Below, one piece after another: positions 13,228-26,032 of a stretch of 64,000 bases of DNA. The DNA is from Carallia brachiata (taxonomy: Eukaryota > Streptophyta > Magnoliopsida > Malpighiales > Rhizophoraceae). Both the position numbers and the translations under genes were made by a program. The DNA lies in NCBI GenBank assembly GCA_021464245.1, contig JADCRB010000081.1, positions 1-64,000 on the forward strand, in the 5' to 3' direction. How positions within the stretch are numbered: position 1 is the stretch's first letter; every line of letters begins with the position of its first letter. The notes under the pieces were generated by a model. It was not told the origin of the DNA. It was given only the letters and a program-made list of their open reading frames with translations, and ran no database searches.

Positions 13228-14304
13228 CTAACGAACTAATACATTTTAGTAGGAGTGTAAACAAACGTATTACTCAAATAAGCGTCAACGAACTAATATG
13301 TTTAACTGCAACACTAAACTAATCCAATTAGTCCCATCCTTTGGTGTCTTGGAGCCATGCCACAAGCGTCAAGCTAACTGCAGCACTAAGGCTCATAGCT
13401 AGTAGGAGATAGTTAAAAAAGCTGGATGTTTGCAGACCCCTCTTTTCGGGTCTTTCTCACCAAATTGATCAGCACCATGTGATGGCAAACTTGCTTGTAG
13501 TATTGCATTGACAATGGCCAGCAAGTATGGAGCAAGAAAGAGAGTGTTGTACAAACTTTACATGGAGGTGGCTTGAGCTTGTGAGCTTCAAATGACAATA
13601 CTAATCCCTGAATGGAATGATATTCTCATTAAACATAAAGGTTTGGTTTGGAGACATTCATACTGACATTCTTACGTGCAGAAGAGTTCTGAGTCTTTTT
13701 TTTTTTTTTTATCTTAACCTGTTACACATCAACTTTGAGCTGCTAAACATTAATTTTATTCTTCTTACACATGTATATTACACAACAATTCGGACCTATT
13801 GTACATGAATTTAAAGATTTTATATTCTTATATCTATTACACTACCTCTTCTACACATAAACTACACAAATTATTTTTTTGAAAGAAAAATTAAAAAAGT
13901 TGAACAAACCCACTACGAATCTCACTATTTATTCTCTCTCTTTCTCTCTCCCCCGTCCGGCCTGTCTCTCCTACTCCCCATCCATCTTGTTTTTTTGTTC
14001 AGAAATCTACGTTCAGCTGTGTTTAGTATATCACGTTGAGAGGCATGTTTGTCCACAACATAAAAATATACATAAGGGTTAAATGCCTCATTTTGTGGCT
14101 ATTTGAAACTCTAATTAAGAGCGCGAGTGGCGGCAGACTTTTTCCTATTGAGAAGTAAGAGAAAAAGAAATGTCAGTTGGTGAAAATTTCTTACATTGAA
14201 TTAAGGTCAAAAGTGGTTCAATCAAGTTGACGTTTAGACAGCTGACAGAATACATATTATTATTGATTCAGAATGGAATCTTTTTAGACAATGCCATCAT
14301 AAAA

Positions 14305-14357
14305 ACTTTGTGTCAATGGTGGAAAGTTTCAACTTTGTGTCAATGGTGGAAAGTTTC
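14305..14357 (+). repeat. 27-bp tandem duplication
   Basis: The unit AACTTTGTGTCAATGGTGGA with the following AAGTTTC occurs twice head to tail with no differences. It lies in non-coding sequence and nothing suggests a function. Confidence 0.8.
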
Positions 14358-14512
14358 TACACAATGTTTCGAGATAGAACATTACAAATTCTGGTGTATT
14401 TTGACAAGAATGTTCACTAGACTGAACCTAAAAACGGGGAATTGATCAAAAATCAATTACAATTGCCTAACCAATTGCTAGGTAATACGTCCACTTCCTA
14501 CCAATCTCCTCC

Positions 14513-14551
14513 CACACACACATACACACACACATATATATATATATATGG
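14513..14551. repeat. (CA)n/(TA)n microsatellite
   Basis: A run of CACACA interrupted by CATA passes into TATATATATATA. A second CACACA run lies at 14610-14622. These are ordinary compound dinucleotide repeats. Confidence 0.85.
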
Positions 14552-15482
14552 GCTATATTTTTTTTTTCCAAAAAAGGAAAATATCGACTATGACCTTTTC
14601 TTAACATATACACACACACACGACAAACAAAGAGGCCAACACCTATCAAAACCCTGAGAACTAATCCTTGACTCTCTCCAAATTCTTGTGGTCAATAACC
14701 TTTAAATTTAACAATTGAAATTAATTTAGTCAAAACACATCATAGACAATTACTATTTTTATTATTTTAGTTATTAACAAATAAATATAGATAAATTTAT
14801 TATTAAATATAAGGAAAAAGATTGATGACTTAAGACAAATAGCTAGAGAAAATGTCTCGAATGCCATAAACCTAGTTATTTGTACAACCACATTAATCTT
14901 TTCTGTAACAAAAAAAATAAAGCAATAATTTATTATATTACATTATATCGATTTAGTTGCACAAATAACTAAATTTGTTACATTCTAAATGCTTCTTCTG
15001 GCCATTTGCTTGTACTGGTTCCTCAAGTATAATTCAACCAGATTGAATTTTGACCTTATGATTTTTCCACGTCGGTTTTGACAACATTACTGAAAGCAGA
15101 ATAAGAAGTTCATGCAAAAGAGCAAAAACAGCACCCCTTTCTTTCACACCAAAGAATAAACAATGACCCCTTCAAACCACACAAAAAGGCAAAGGTCTGC
15201 AAAATAAGCCGGTGTGGTGGGGGAGAGGGAGGCAAAGAAGGAGGGAACCCACCGCTACTGGAAAAGCATAGATTTGTTCTCCAACAAACAATTGCTAAAG
15301 AAAATCAGATGAAAGGACCTCGGATGTTGATGAAGCTGACTATCAACTAAAGGGTTAAAAGCACCACATAAATGACACAATGTACAGAAGAACAAAAGAA
15401 CTGGGATTCCTGTGCAAAGAATGCCTGACCGTCTATGCTCACATGTGGAAAAAGTGTAATCCCAAAATTTATAATCAGCAGA

Positions 15483-18400
15483 TCAATAATTCAGTAAGGA
15501 ATACTTCACACGCAAAACAATCTTTCCTTTGTCAACCCCAAGCTTTGCTCCTGTTACCAACCAATGACCTGGAGTATCTTGTGGTCCCTTCAACATTTCG
15601 CTCACGTCAACAATTTTTGTCAGTTTGCCAATGTTACTTGAGCTATCTTCCCTCTTCTCGCTTGTGGATTTTTCATTTGAAATTGATGAGGATGCTCCAT
15701 CAGGTCGTTGTGTGGCAGGATTCGAAGGGCTGTGGTCCCAGACGGACCTCCTTATTGTACAACCTGGAACTTTTGAGAAGAGGAGTTTGAGGTGTAAAAC
15801 ATTTTTAGCACCGAAATCCCAAACTCCAAGCTGAGCTCCCGTGACAATGTGCACGCCGGAGAGGTCTCCGATGGAGGTGTCAGTGTACTCTATTGGTGCA
15901 GTGCTGACATGGGAGAAGTTCTTCCACTTGATGGGCTCAAACCAGCGACTATCCTGCTCCTCAGGACCTTGCCACTTGGGTGCACCTATGGCCACATGGG
16001 CATCCCAGTGTGGTTGGAGAATTTTTGGAAGAGACACCAGATGCTGCAGGTGGATGGCAAGTCGGTTTTGCTTGCTGCCTTCTAAGCTAAGTCTAAGGCC
16101 AGTAACTGGCTTACGGCCAATTGTGACCTGCACCACATACATATCTTCATTTAGTGAGAGAAATATTCCTAGGCTGATGTTCTCTTGAAAAGAGCTTACG
16201 TCAACAAACAAAGAGACACACTCTGCCTTAGAAAAGGAGAATAAGGGAAAAAATGGATTCCATTCACAATAAGGAACACATGTGAGGTCATCATCGACCT
16301 ATACAGATTTCAAATTTATTGTCAGGGCCATTAGGAATAAGCTATAATATAGTGGTAGTTATCCATTATCCCATAATCCCCTCAATCCTCACCCTTGCAG
16401 GATTTCAAATAGAGATCTACAATTCCGTTTAGAAGGTTAACCATGCCTTTCCCTTTGGGGACCACATTATGCAATTTCACTTTAGTTACAATACTGAAAC
16501 TCCTTGAATTGATGTAATTAGCAGCTCCGGAAGTGGTGAAGCTTTCTCTCTATGGCTTTTTACTCAGTAAATCATCATTCTAGCAGTACTTCAATGTCAG
16601 AAATCATAGTTTCTGTAGTTCGTAAATTGTACCCTTTTCTTCCGATTGTAATAGTTTTATTATGGGGTCCAGCTTCAGCTCCAATAAGCAAGTTATCCTC
16701 AAAACAAGGGATTTTAAGATCCCTAATGGACGAAAGCAAGTAATGACATCACAAAGATGAAAACCAAGGCATCCATGGTAGTTGTGCCTTATCACACAAA
16801 ATAATAATAATAAATAATAATAATAACAATTAAAAAAGGAACCTCATCACCAAGTGACAGAAACTCAACCTGCTCAGGGCTGATATAAAGCTTGGGGCCC
16901 ATCAAGCTAAACTGAAGTGACTGGCAAACAGGCTCCTTTCTATGTAGATTATTCTGCTCTGGAGCCCAAATACGAGCAATTTGAAAGTCCAAAAAGTACT
17001 GCAAATCCTCAATAGGTGGCTTGTCTGGCACAAATAGTTGAAATCCAATGATCAACATTTTTTACATTAGAAGTACTCTAGAATGTAGCAGACCATGCCC
17101 AAGAGTAAGTTTTAATGAACAGCTGTCATTACGTTTTAAAAATGTCTCCTGGTTCGTTCTTAAACATTGTTTTTGTCAGTGAACTATTGGCAAGGAGAAG
17201 ATAAGGTTCATCTTGACCAGCAACTGATAGGAACAAAAGACTTTCTGTGCAATTTTAAAGCTCATAACTACTAGTAATTGCTTGAAATGAATAAAAATGT
17301 ATTTCTAAGAGGAAATCATCATCATGACATTTTAGTGCTCATAACTATTCAAAACTTATCATCAATCAGAAGGATTCAACTTGATAGCCACCTCAAGTAT
17401 ATTAAAGGCAATCTGTTGGACAAGAACTTACACTCCAAGTACAAGTCGATTGCTCTGGCCAAATGTTTTATACCAGGCACTCCTTGGAGCAGTGAGACAA
17501 TAGGCATAAATGTCATGTTAATCACATCTGGAGCTGACCGTACAGTTCCTGCCCACTTGGCATGGCTCTGCTCAAGATCGTCGCCTCCTCTTCTCCTAAA
17601 AATGACAGTTACATCCTACAGCAAGGAGTATAGATTTTACACATTTCTATTTTTTTCAAATATCATAGCATAAAAAGTGTTTAGGTGACAAAAGACTACA
17701 TGCCCATAAAGAAAGCACCTAAATGAAGTGCCATATCCATGACAAAAGGACATAAGCCAACGAGATGGGGTCTTTGTTGAGGAGAATAACCAAACAAACA
17801 CTGAACTAAAACCAGTGTAACAGTTGCACACCTTTTTTAACGAGCATGCTATTATACTAACCTTGTCCTTGTACTTCAAAGGTCCAGCACTCGACTGACT
17901 TATGGAGTCCTGAAACCTCTGATCTGCAATGTCTGTCACATAGCTCTCAATGTCCAATGCTGACAAAGGAGATAACTGATGCTGCCTAATGTAAACAACA
18001 TCTCTTCCACCAATTGTTGCAGATGTTATAATATGAGTTCCATAGCTTTCAATGAAACTAAAACAAGACCAAAAGAAGAGAGAAGAGAGTAAATAGGGGC
18101 TGTCAATCAGAAGTGTATGATAAGCTCTCAAGCAAAAGTGTATGATAAGCTCCTCATCTGATCTTGAATCTAATGTACAAATTTCTCAACTTGAATTACA
18201 TAGAGGTGCATGTATGATAACAATTTCACTGTCATAGTACCAAATTATCAGTAACAAAAAGCATGTTGTAAAATAACCAATATCTTCCAAGCTCCTTAAT
18301 AGTATATCTTATGACCAAAACATGACATAATTTGGTCCTGCCGCAGCAATTCTTTATTTCTCTAATATGAAAATTGCTTTGAAACTTGATTATGCCATTA

Positions 18401-21245
18401 ACATTGTTACCTTCGGGATTCTAGACTAAAATAGTAAAGTCCAATTAATTCTTTGGTTGGCAACAACTATGGTGCAATAATAAACTTACCTTGCCAAGGA
18501 TGGAGGATCCCAAGAGTGAGGAACAGAGCGTTTGATTTCTTCATGCAAAAGTAAATTCTGTTTTGCTAATTGAACCCTATAGAGAGGGATGAAATGCCCA
18601 ACCATTGCAAGAGACTTTGTTGCAGCCGCATCAAGTTGCCAAGAACCAGTGAAATTGAACATGCTATTGAAGCTTCCAAGTGGAATACGTCCCGGTATAC
18701 CTGATCTCAGACTAAACTGTTCTGCCATCTGAAATTTCAAGGGAAAAAGATAAGCTTCAATTATATGCAGATGCCTTTTTTTTTTTAAACTCTTTTTCTT
18801 TGCTTGTCAAAATTCCACCAGCAAATGGAACTCTGACCAGGAGATCATACACAAAAAAGGCCCCTAGGAAAACACGATAAGGATCTCTAGCATCTCTCTA
18901 GCGGATTTTCTCTCTATATTCTTATCTTGATGCACAACACCACTAACAACATAAAAACAGTCTCTAGCAGATGTTTCTCTAGATTTTTGCCTTGATGCTA
19001 AACAACAACAGCAGCAACAATAAGAAATCTTGCATAGCCTCAATAAAAGTAGGAGCAATATGTATCAACATGCAATCTCTAGATTAAGGCCAACTTTCCA
19101 ACCTTAATTGTTGTGCACGGTAGACAAACAAAAAAATTGGTTCAAAAAATACTCTACAAATAGCAGGGATTTTTTAATGGAAATTGAATTGGAGAATAAT
19201 TAAATTGATTAAATTGAATGTATCTCCATCAAAACAAGACAGAACCAGCCAGTCCCAGAACTTAAGATAGGAAATTGAAACTTGTGATCCATTAAAGGAA
19301 AATCCTCAACCGTGCCATGAACTTTGCATAAGAAGTCTTCTAGTAGAACATATTTGGCAAATTTAGCACAATGCAATAGTTAACATCAGATAAAAGACCT
19401 CATGCCATATACCATTGAAGGCATATCAAAACCGGTTCCATAACCTTAGCGATCAGCATTCTCAAGCTTCAGGTCTCAAACATAAAAGAAGTTACACAAT
19501 TAATGTTTGAAATGATCAAACCTTTGGATCAAGGATATTAGTGGAAAATTTATCTTTTGAGTGTTTCAATTGGTCATTGCCTGGTCTATTCATTTATTGA
19601 CTAATTGGAAGCTACATTATGTTAGTGAACAACAGTTGACTCTTAATGTCACGAACAACATCCAAGAGACTAAGCCATTGATCTCAAAAAAACATAATCC
19701 TTAGAGGAAGAATATTGACAAAAATTAACAGCATCTTAGGAAAGAATATTACGTCCCAAATCATTATGTTTTCATTGATCACAGGCTCCATGAATATAGT
19801 CTGCTCATAATAGAAACTAATTCTGCTGTTCCTAAATATGTAAATATCATAACCAATCCTGCCTAATTTTAAAGTCGTAAGCTATCCAAGTTCAGTACAT
19901 GAAATAGAACACTGGATTTAAGATCATGAATCCTTGAAAGTAAGAATTTCAAATGACTGGATGATATAAAATCATTTGATGGCCTGTAGTTAGAAGAACC
20001 TATGAGGCCATAGTTAAAGGACGAACAGAACAAGTGAGATCTAACTGTTCAGCTCAAAGGGGTCGATTAAAAGCTTTACACCCAAGTTATCCATTCATCA
20101 AACAACTCCACTGACCTCCTAGGACTATTCTTTAACAATGTGTTTAAGAGAGATAAGGGGTCCTTGTCGAAATGAAATAGTCACTGGTAGTGCTGTTGCC
20201 ATCTTTCCCTGGGCCAATCAGTCTGTCTTCTCTCCATTTTTAGCCAAAAAATGCCAAAAAAAAAAAAGTACCTTCATTAAATTAGAGCCTTTATAATGAG
20301 TTCCAACTTATCATAGGGTCCTTCAATCAAAATAGAATAAATGCACCTATTAGTTGCTTTGCAGAATATTTTTCTACCTTATAGGGACATCGCTTTATAC
20401 AGAGAAAATTTCTTTGGCCCAAACATTACTTTTTGGAGTACGGAAAACCATTTGAAAGTTTTTCCTCCAAAAGTGAATCCATCAGTTGGGCAATGTTACG
20501 GACACCAGATATAGAATTTTTAACTACAGTCCCAAAACAAATTATGGAAACCAAAAGCCTGCATCACAGCATCCAATAGCTGTTTGATCATATCAAAGAA
20601 ATGATCAAAATTGGAGTACCGATTGCTGCTTCGCAAATCTGGACATTTATGGAAAGAAAATTGATGTACCCTGGCTTCAAATCCACCAGCATTCAGCATT
20701 AGTTTCGAATATATATATATATATATATATCATAACATGCAACAAATGATTTAGCAATGAAAATCCTAACAATCACTACATACCATCCTCAAGAGTAGAA
20801 CTTCATTCTCAACTAACTAAATCACAACCATGCTAACAAAGGAAATTGCACAGAAAAGGAAAGATGGCAAACAATTACACTGAAAGACTCAAAATACAAT
20901 CAAAAACAGAGAATTCAAGAATGGCCACATAAGATTAGGAAGAAACAAAAAAAAAAAAAACAGAAAAAAAATCACCTCATGGAAGCTGCAAACACCGATT
21001 CTCTCAATGCTCCTCTGGCCGGCCGAGCAGTTAATATCAGCAGAAACACTTGGGACAACAACCCTATCAGAAAGAACAAGATCCCTTGTGTGTTCTTCAT
21101 CAACAAGGACCAGTCTTGACCCAGGAGCACCTTTGCAATACAAAAGCCTTATATCAGATGTGACATCGAACCCACGACCCAGAGCCTGGATTGAGTTGCA
21201 GATTGTTGTGGTCAATGCATCTGAGGAGCTGGAGCCCAAGCTCAT
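15483..21245 (-). CDS. MACPF domain-containing protein (CAD1/NSL1-like)
   Basis: Six minus-strand exons are read: 21245-20976, 18728-18490, 18057-17862, 17615-17432, 17024-16843 and 16127-15483. All introns are GT-AG, phases match, and the product is 571 residues, near the usual plant MACPF length. The MACPF signature SYGTHIITSATIGG spans residues 170-183. Other family stretches are RLLYCKG near residue 33, GRIPLGSFNSMF in exon 2, KWAGTVRSAPDVI in exon 4, and the C-terminal GAQLGVWDFG and HWLVTGAKLGVDKGKI. The plant family (CAD1, NSL1 and two relatives in Arabidopsis) restrains salicylic-acid defence and cell death; loss of CAD1 or NSL1 gives lesion-mimic plants. No signal peptide is visible. 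I chose the ATG at 21245; an upstream in-frame ATG at 21293 would add 16 lysine-rich residues. Intron 1 is 2.2 kb and holds nothing recognised beyond a short TA repeat near 20710. The gene looks intact. Confidence 0.95.
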
Positions 21246-21309
21246 CTTCCTCTTCTCTTTCCCTTTTCCTTTCTTTTCATAAATTGATGGCAAGATAGGA
21301 TTTTTACTC

Positions 21310-21310
<1 letters not shown>

Positions 21311-21353
<43 letters not shown>
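21311..21353. repeat. (TA)n microsatellite in the MACPF promoter
   Basis: About twenty TA units lie 66-108 bp upstream of the MACPF start codon. On the minus strand a GCCAAT word comes directly before them. The tract sits where a TATA region would be, so its length could affect expression; that is inference. Another TA tract is at 20710-20731 in intron 1. Confidence 0.8.
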
Positions 21354-21355
<2 letters not shown>

Positions 21356-21359
21356 CTTT

Positions 21360-22630
21360 TTCTTCCTTTTATTATTCCATTTCTTGGATTATTTTTATAA
21401 GCTCAAAATGAAAGGAAGTGGCTTTAGTTATTGTAGTAAATGGTTTTTGGGGCAAAGCTTTGGACTTTGGAGTTGGGTGAGCTCAGACAGAGGTTTGTTT
21501 TGTTCTTGAGCTCTCTCTGTCTGTCTGGATTTTTCTCTGGTGATGTTGCTATTCTTGGTGGTGGTGTTGTTGCTGACCGCAATAATACGCGTTTTTAGGG
21601 TCTCAGCCAGACGGAGCCAAGGATTCCAAGTTGACTGGTCTCAAAGGTAAAAGCAACATTGTTGACATTGTTTACCTTTTTCCTTAATTAAGGGCCATAA
21701 TAGATGGTCCCAAAAAATTACTCAAAAAATTATTTGTAATATAATAAATTTAAAATTTTTTAAATTATATTTATAAAATAAATAAAAAACATTATTTTTT
21801 TATTTTATATTTTATCAATTGAATTGTGCAAATTATAATGATTTTTGCATTATAAATATTCATCTCAAGATTTATACATTTTTCCTTAATTAATTGATTA
21901 ATTTTAATCAAGTTGTATTGTATTTAGCCCACGTCATTCTACGGCTAAGATGTGAGAAGAGTTATCCTTGTAAATTCTGTAGTTTACTTACTGGATTCAA
22001 GAGGTAAATTTACTATATGGTGCGTCCAAAAGTTGGACCATAGTGTTACTTTGGCTGCAATATTTGAGGCAAGCACTTTTGGACTTGAGAATTCTTTGGA
22101 TAGTTTTTTTTAAATAAAGTTTTAGTTTTGAGTTTTATATATAAAAAAAAAATAAATGTTGGGAGAACTTTATTCCCTAATAAATTTTTTTCTACTCGAA
22201 TCAAATTAATTAGGTTCCAATGTAATTTCTAAATATTGGAGTCTAACATAAAAAAAAATCTTTCTATAGAAAAAATTTTCTATGTGCGAAGGAAGTAAGT
22301 TTCCGTGGGTTCCTCATATGTGGAAAACGGAAACGATACATACAAGTGGATCACTTGATATGGATACATTCGAACTCAAATATTTTACCCTTGTAACAAC
22401 ACTTAGTTGTATATTTTTTAATTTTTAAATGCACGACAACGTTTAACAATGAGACCATATAAACAACAATTATAATAGTCTAGTACGAATTTTAACCAAC
22501 ATAGTGTAGTATGAACATTTCACCTATTTCGCACAAAATACTCCATCTCCTTGTGGCAAAGCTATTTTTAAATAAAATTATGCTAAGTTGGAGAGGAAGC
22601 AAAGCTCCTATTGTGCATTTTGTTTAGAAA
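21360..22630. other. intergenic sequence upstream of the MACPF gene
   Basis: This holds the likely promoter of the minus-strand MACPF gene. It is AT-rich, and 21470-21600 is richer in G and C, with short CTCTCTCTGTCTGTCTGG-like sequence. No coding region or named element was recognised. Confidence 0.45.
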
Positions 22631-25138
22631 CTGCTTGGTAAGAAAATGATTCAATTAGAGTCTGTTTAGAGATGCTGTCAATTTTTTGTTACTGTTTTTT
22701 ATTTTTTATTTTTCTATTTTTACTGTTTGCTAAATTATTGTGTTTATTGCTATCAATTTTTTTTTATAAGAATAAAAAAGTAGATAGATAAGGAATAGTG
22801 CGAAACATGGTAAAAAGAGTATAAATAGAGAGAAAATTGAGAGAGAGAGAAAGAATGAGTAGAGAGAATGGTAGAGAGAGAAAATTGGGAAAGAGAGATA
22901 GGTAGAGAGAATGAGTAGAGAGAATAGTAGAGAGAAAAAGAGAGAGAAAGAGGGTAGAAAAAGAATGAATAGAGAGAATGGCAGAGAGAGAAAGAGAGAG
23001 AGGGTAGAAAAAGAATGAGTAAACAGAATGATACAGAGAGAAAATGAAAGAGAGAGGGTAGAGAGAGAATGAGTAAAGATAATGGCAGAGAGAGATAAGA
23101 GAGAGAGGGGATAGAGAGAGAATGACAGAGAGAGAAAATGAGAGAGAGGGGGTAGAGAGACTGGTAAAGCGAGAAAAAGGAGACAGAGTCTAGATAGAGA
23201 GAGAATGAGCAGAGAGAATGGTAGAGACAGAAAAAGGAAAGAGAGAGGGCAGAGAAACAATGAGTAAAGAGAATGATAGAGAGATAAAAATGAGAGAAAG
23301 AGGGTGAGAGAGAATGAGTAAATAGACTACTAAAGCGAGAAAAAAGACAGAGGGTTTGGGTAGAGAGAATGAGTAGAGAGAGAAAAAGTAAAGAGAGAGG
23401 GCAAAGAGAGAATGGTAGAGCAAGAAAAAGGAAAGAGAGTGTGGGTAGACATAGAATGGTAAAGAGAGAATGAGTAGAGAGAATGGTAGAGCGAGAGAAA
23501 GGTAGAGCGAGAGAAAAAAGAGAGTGTGAGTAAAGAGAGCAAAAGGATAGAGAGAGAATAAAGAGAGAATGAGTAGAGAGAATAGTTGAAGCAGGAAAAA
23601 AAGAAAGAGAGTGGGTAGAGGGAGAATGAGTAGAGAGAAGGTAAAAAGAGAAAAATGGGAGAGAGAGGATAGAAAGAGAATGGTAGAGATAGCAAAAGGA
23701 GAGAGGGTAGAGAGAAAATGAGTAGAAAGAGAAAAAATAGAGAGGGATAGAGAAAGGATGAGTAAATAGAGATATGGTGAAGATGGTGGATAGAGAGAGA
23801 AAATATTGTGAGAGAAAGTATAAAAAAGAAAGTGAAAAACAAAATGGGAAAGCATATTTTATTGTTTTCCCAATTTATTTTTTTCTTTGAAATTTTTTTT
23901 AAATTTTTCAACAAAAAACAGAAAATAAAAACGATACCAAACATGTTTTCTATTTTTTTATGAAAAATAAACAGAAAACAAAAAACTCCCCGTTTGGTAT
24001 GAATTAAATTTTCTATTTTCTATTTATTTTTCACAAAAAAAACTAAAAACATATTTGATGTTGATTTTGTTTTCTGTTTTCTGTTGAAAATTTAAAAGCG
24101 TTTTTAAAAAAAAAATCAAATTGGGAAAATAATAAAAGATAGCTTTCTTATTTTGTTTTTTACTTTCTTTTCTATACTTTTTCTCACAACTTTTTCTCTC
24201 TCTATCCACCTTATTTACCATATCTCTCTTTACTCATCCTCTCTCTATCCCTCTATATTTTTTCTCTCTCTACTCATTCTCTCTCCACCCTCTATCACCT
24301 TTTTCTATCTCTACCATTCTCTCTCTCCTTTTTCTCCCTCTACTATTCGCTCTACTCATTTTTCCCTACCCTCTCTCTCCTTTTTCTCTTTCTACCATTC
24401 TCTCTATTCATTCTCCCTTTACCCACTCTCTCTTTCTCCTTTTTCTCCCTCAACCATTCTCTCTACTCATTCTCTCGCTAACTTTCTCTCTTTTTCTCGC
24501 TCTACCGTTCTCTCTATACCCTCTCTCTCTCTCTTTTTTTTTTCTCTCTACCATTCTTTGTCTACCCACACTCTCTCTCAATTTTCTCGCTTTACCATTC
24601 TTTCTTTGCCCTCCCTCTCTCCTTATTCTCTCTCTACCTAGGCTCTCTCTCTTTTTTCTTGTTTTACCAGTCTCTCAACTCATTCTCTCTCTACCCTCTC
24701 TCTCCCATTTTTCTCTCTTTGTCATTCTCTTTACTCATTCTTTCTCTACCCTCTATCTCTGTTTTCTCTCTCTATCATTCTCTCTCTCATTTTTCTCTCT
24801 CTACCATTCTGTTTGCTCATTCTTTCTCTACCCTTTCTCTCTCTTTTCTCTCTCTGCCATTCTATCTACTCATTCTCTTTCTACTCTCTTTCTCTCTCCT
24901 TTTTTTCTCTCTTTACCCTCTCTCTCCCCCTTTTTTCTCTCTCTATTTATACTCTTTTTACCAATTCTCTCACTATCCTTTTTTTATCTACTTTTTTATT
25001 CTTATAAAAAAAGAAAAATTGACAGTAATAAATACAAAAATTTAACAAATAGCAAAAATAGAAAAACAAAAAATAAGAAACAGAAATAAAAAATTAACAG
25101 CGTTTCCAAACGGACCCTTAATCAATACCAAATGGGGC
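22631..25138. mobile_element. foldback structure: two inverted GA-rich element copies
   Basis: The left arm (22631-23987) is purine-rich on the plus strand, built of loosely repeated GAGAGAATGAGTAGAGAGAA-like units of roughly 30-40 bp. The right arm (23988-25138) is pyrimidine-rich and matches the left arm's reverse complement, including both the AT-rich outer part and the AT-rich inner part. The right arm is bounded by inverted ends CCCCGTTTGGTAT (23988-24000) and ATACCAAATGGGG (25125-25137), typical of terminal inverted repeats of non-autonomous DNA elements. The outer ends of the two arms also pair (CTGTTTAGAGATGCTGTCAA against TTAACAGCGTTTCCAAACGG). No clear target duplication was found. 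Long open frames in the arms only read Ser/Leu/Phe/Tyr-rich low complexity and are not genes. Confidence 0.8.
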
Positions 25139-26032
25139 CTTAGATTTTGCACTTTTACCAAGTCCAAGTTTCACCCAATCAGCCACCATTATACAATTTG
25201 AATTCAATGATCATCCCCCAAGTCTAACTAGTATTGTCTAATTGGTTACTGAGTAGCGCGCTGCATATAAGGCTGAGTAGGGGTGCTTACAAGTTAGATT
25301 AGTCAGTTTCATAGCAAAAATCACGTCCAAATTGCCAATGACAGTTTTTCTAAAACATCATTCTTAACGAATCCATCAACTCCTATGAACTATCCAAAAA
25401 AATATGACAGTTGCAGGTGGTTAGTCGTGGATTAAAAAATAAAATTTTACATTATCAACTATAAAATTATTTTATCAAGAAATGTTGGGTGCAACGAAAG
25501 AATATCAATTCAACAACATGTGCAACACATAAGTTACCTCAAATTAGTGCTACTGACACTTTGAAGCGTTCAACCTCAGTTGGGGAACCTGAAATTCTTG
25601 CTCACTTAGAGTGTGACGTACCCCAGTTATATATTTATCTTGACAAAGATGTGGATCTACACGTGTTCCAAATTAAAGATCTCTAGGATTCATAAAAAAA
25701 GGACATGTCAAGTGTATGAGATCATAGGCCAAAAAAGAAGGGAAACACTCCAGCACAAGATAACATGTACAGCTTTTCAATTTTGCATATCAGCTGTTTG
25801 GCATTGCTGCAAAATGCTGTCCATTTCCCTGAAGCATCACTATGATTGCCGTTAGTTTGCTTTGGTGGTTCCAAGAAACAACGATGCAAACATAGAACAG
25901 GAAAAACAAAAGTTTACGGTATAGCAGTCAATCATTTATATACAGTTTTTATAATTTTAAAACAACAATCAATCCACTTTTAGTTTGCCATTATTATTAT
26001 TTTTTTTCCGTTTTGGCATATGCAAGTTACAA
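25139..26032. other. intergenic sequence, nothing recognised
   Basis: Short open frames at 25489-25686 and 25613-25855 have no family resemblance and no splice context. I see no repeat or regulatory structure. Confidence 0.4.

Larger units (their letters stand above)
13228..15480. other. intergenic sequence with simple repeats
   Basis: No gene was recognised. A short low-quality frame at 13413-13598 (minus) has several cysteines but no known pattern. Simple sequence repeats and one 27-bp tandem duplication lie here and are listed separately. Just after 13245 the words TAGTAGGAGTGTAAACAAACG resemble ends common in plant hAT-type MITEs, but no matching opposite end was found. Confidence 0.45.

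Noticed and set aside
13413..13598. Cysteine-containing 61-codon minus frame as a secreted peptide
   Set aside because: No signal peptide, and the cysteine spacing fits no known pattern.
15380..16188. Plus-strand frames of 69-136 codons
   Set aside because: They are shadows of the last MACPF exon on the minus strand.
22730..24641. Open frames of 160-221 codons in the GA/TC-rich arms
   Set aside because: They read only Ser/Leu/Phe/Tyr repeats from simple polypyrimidine sequence and mirror each other in the two arms; no real protein.
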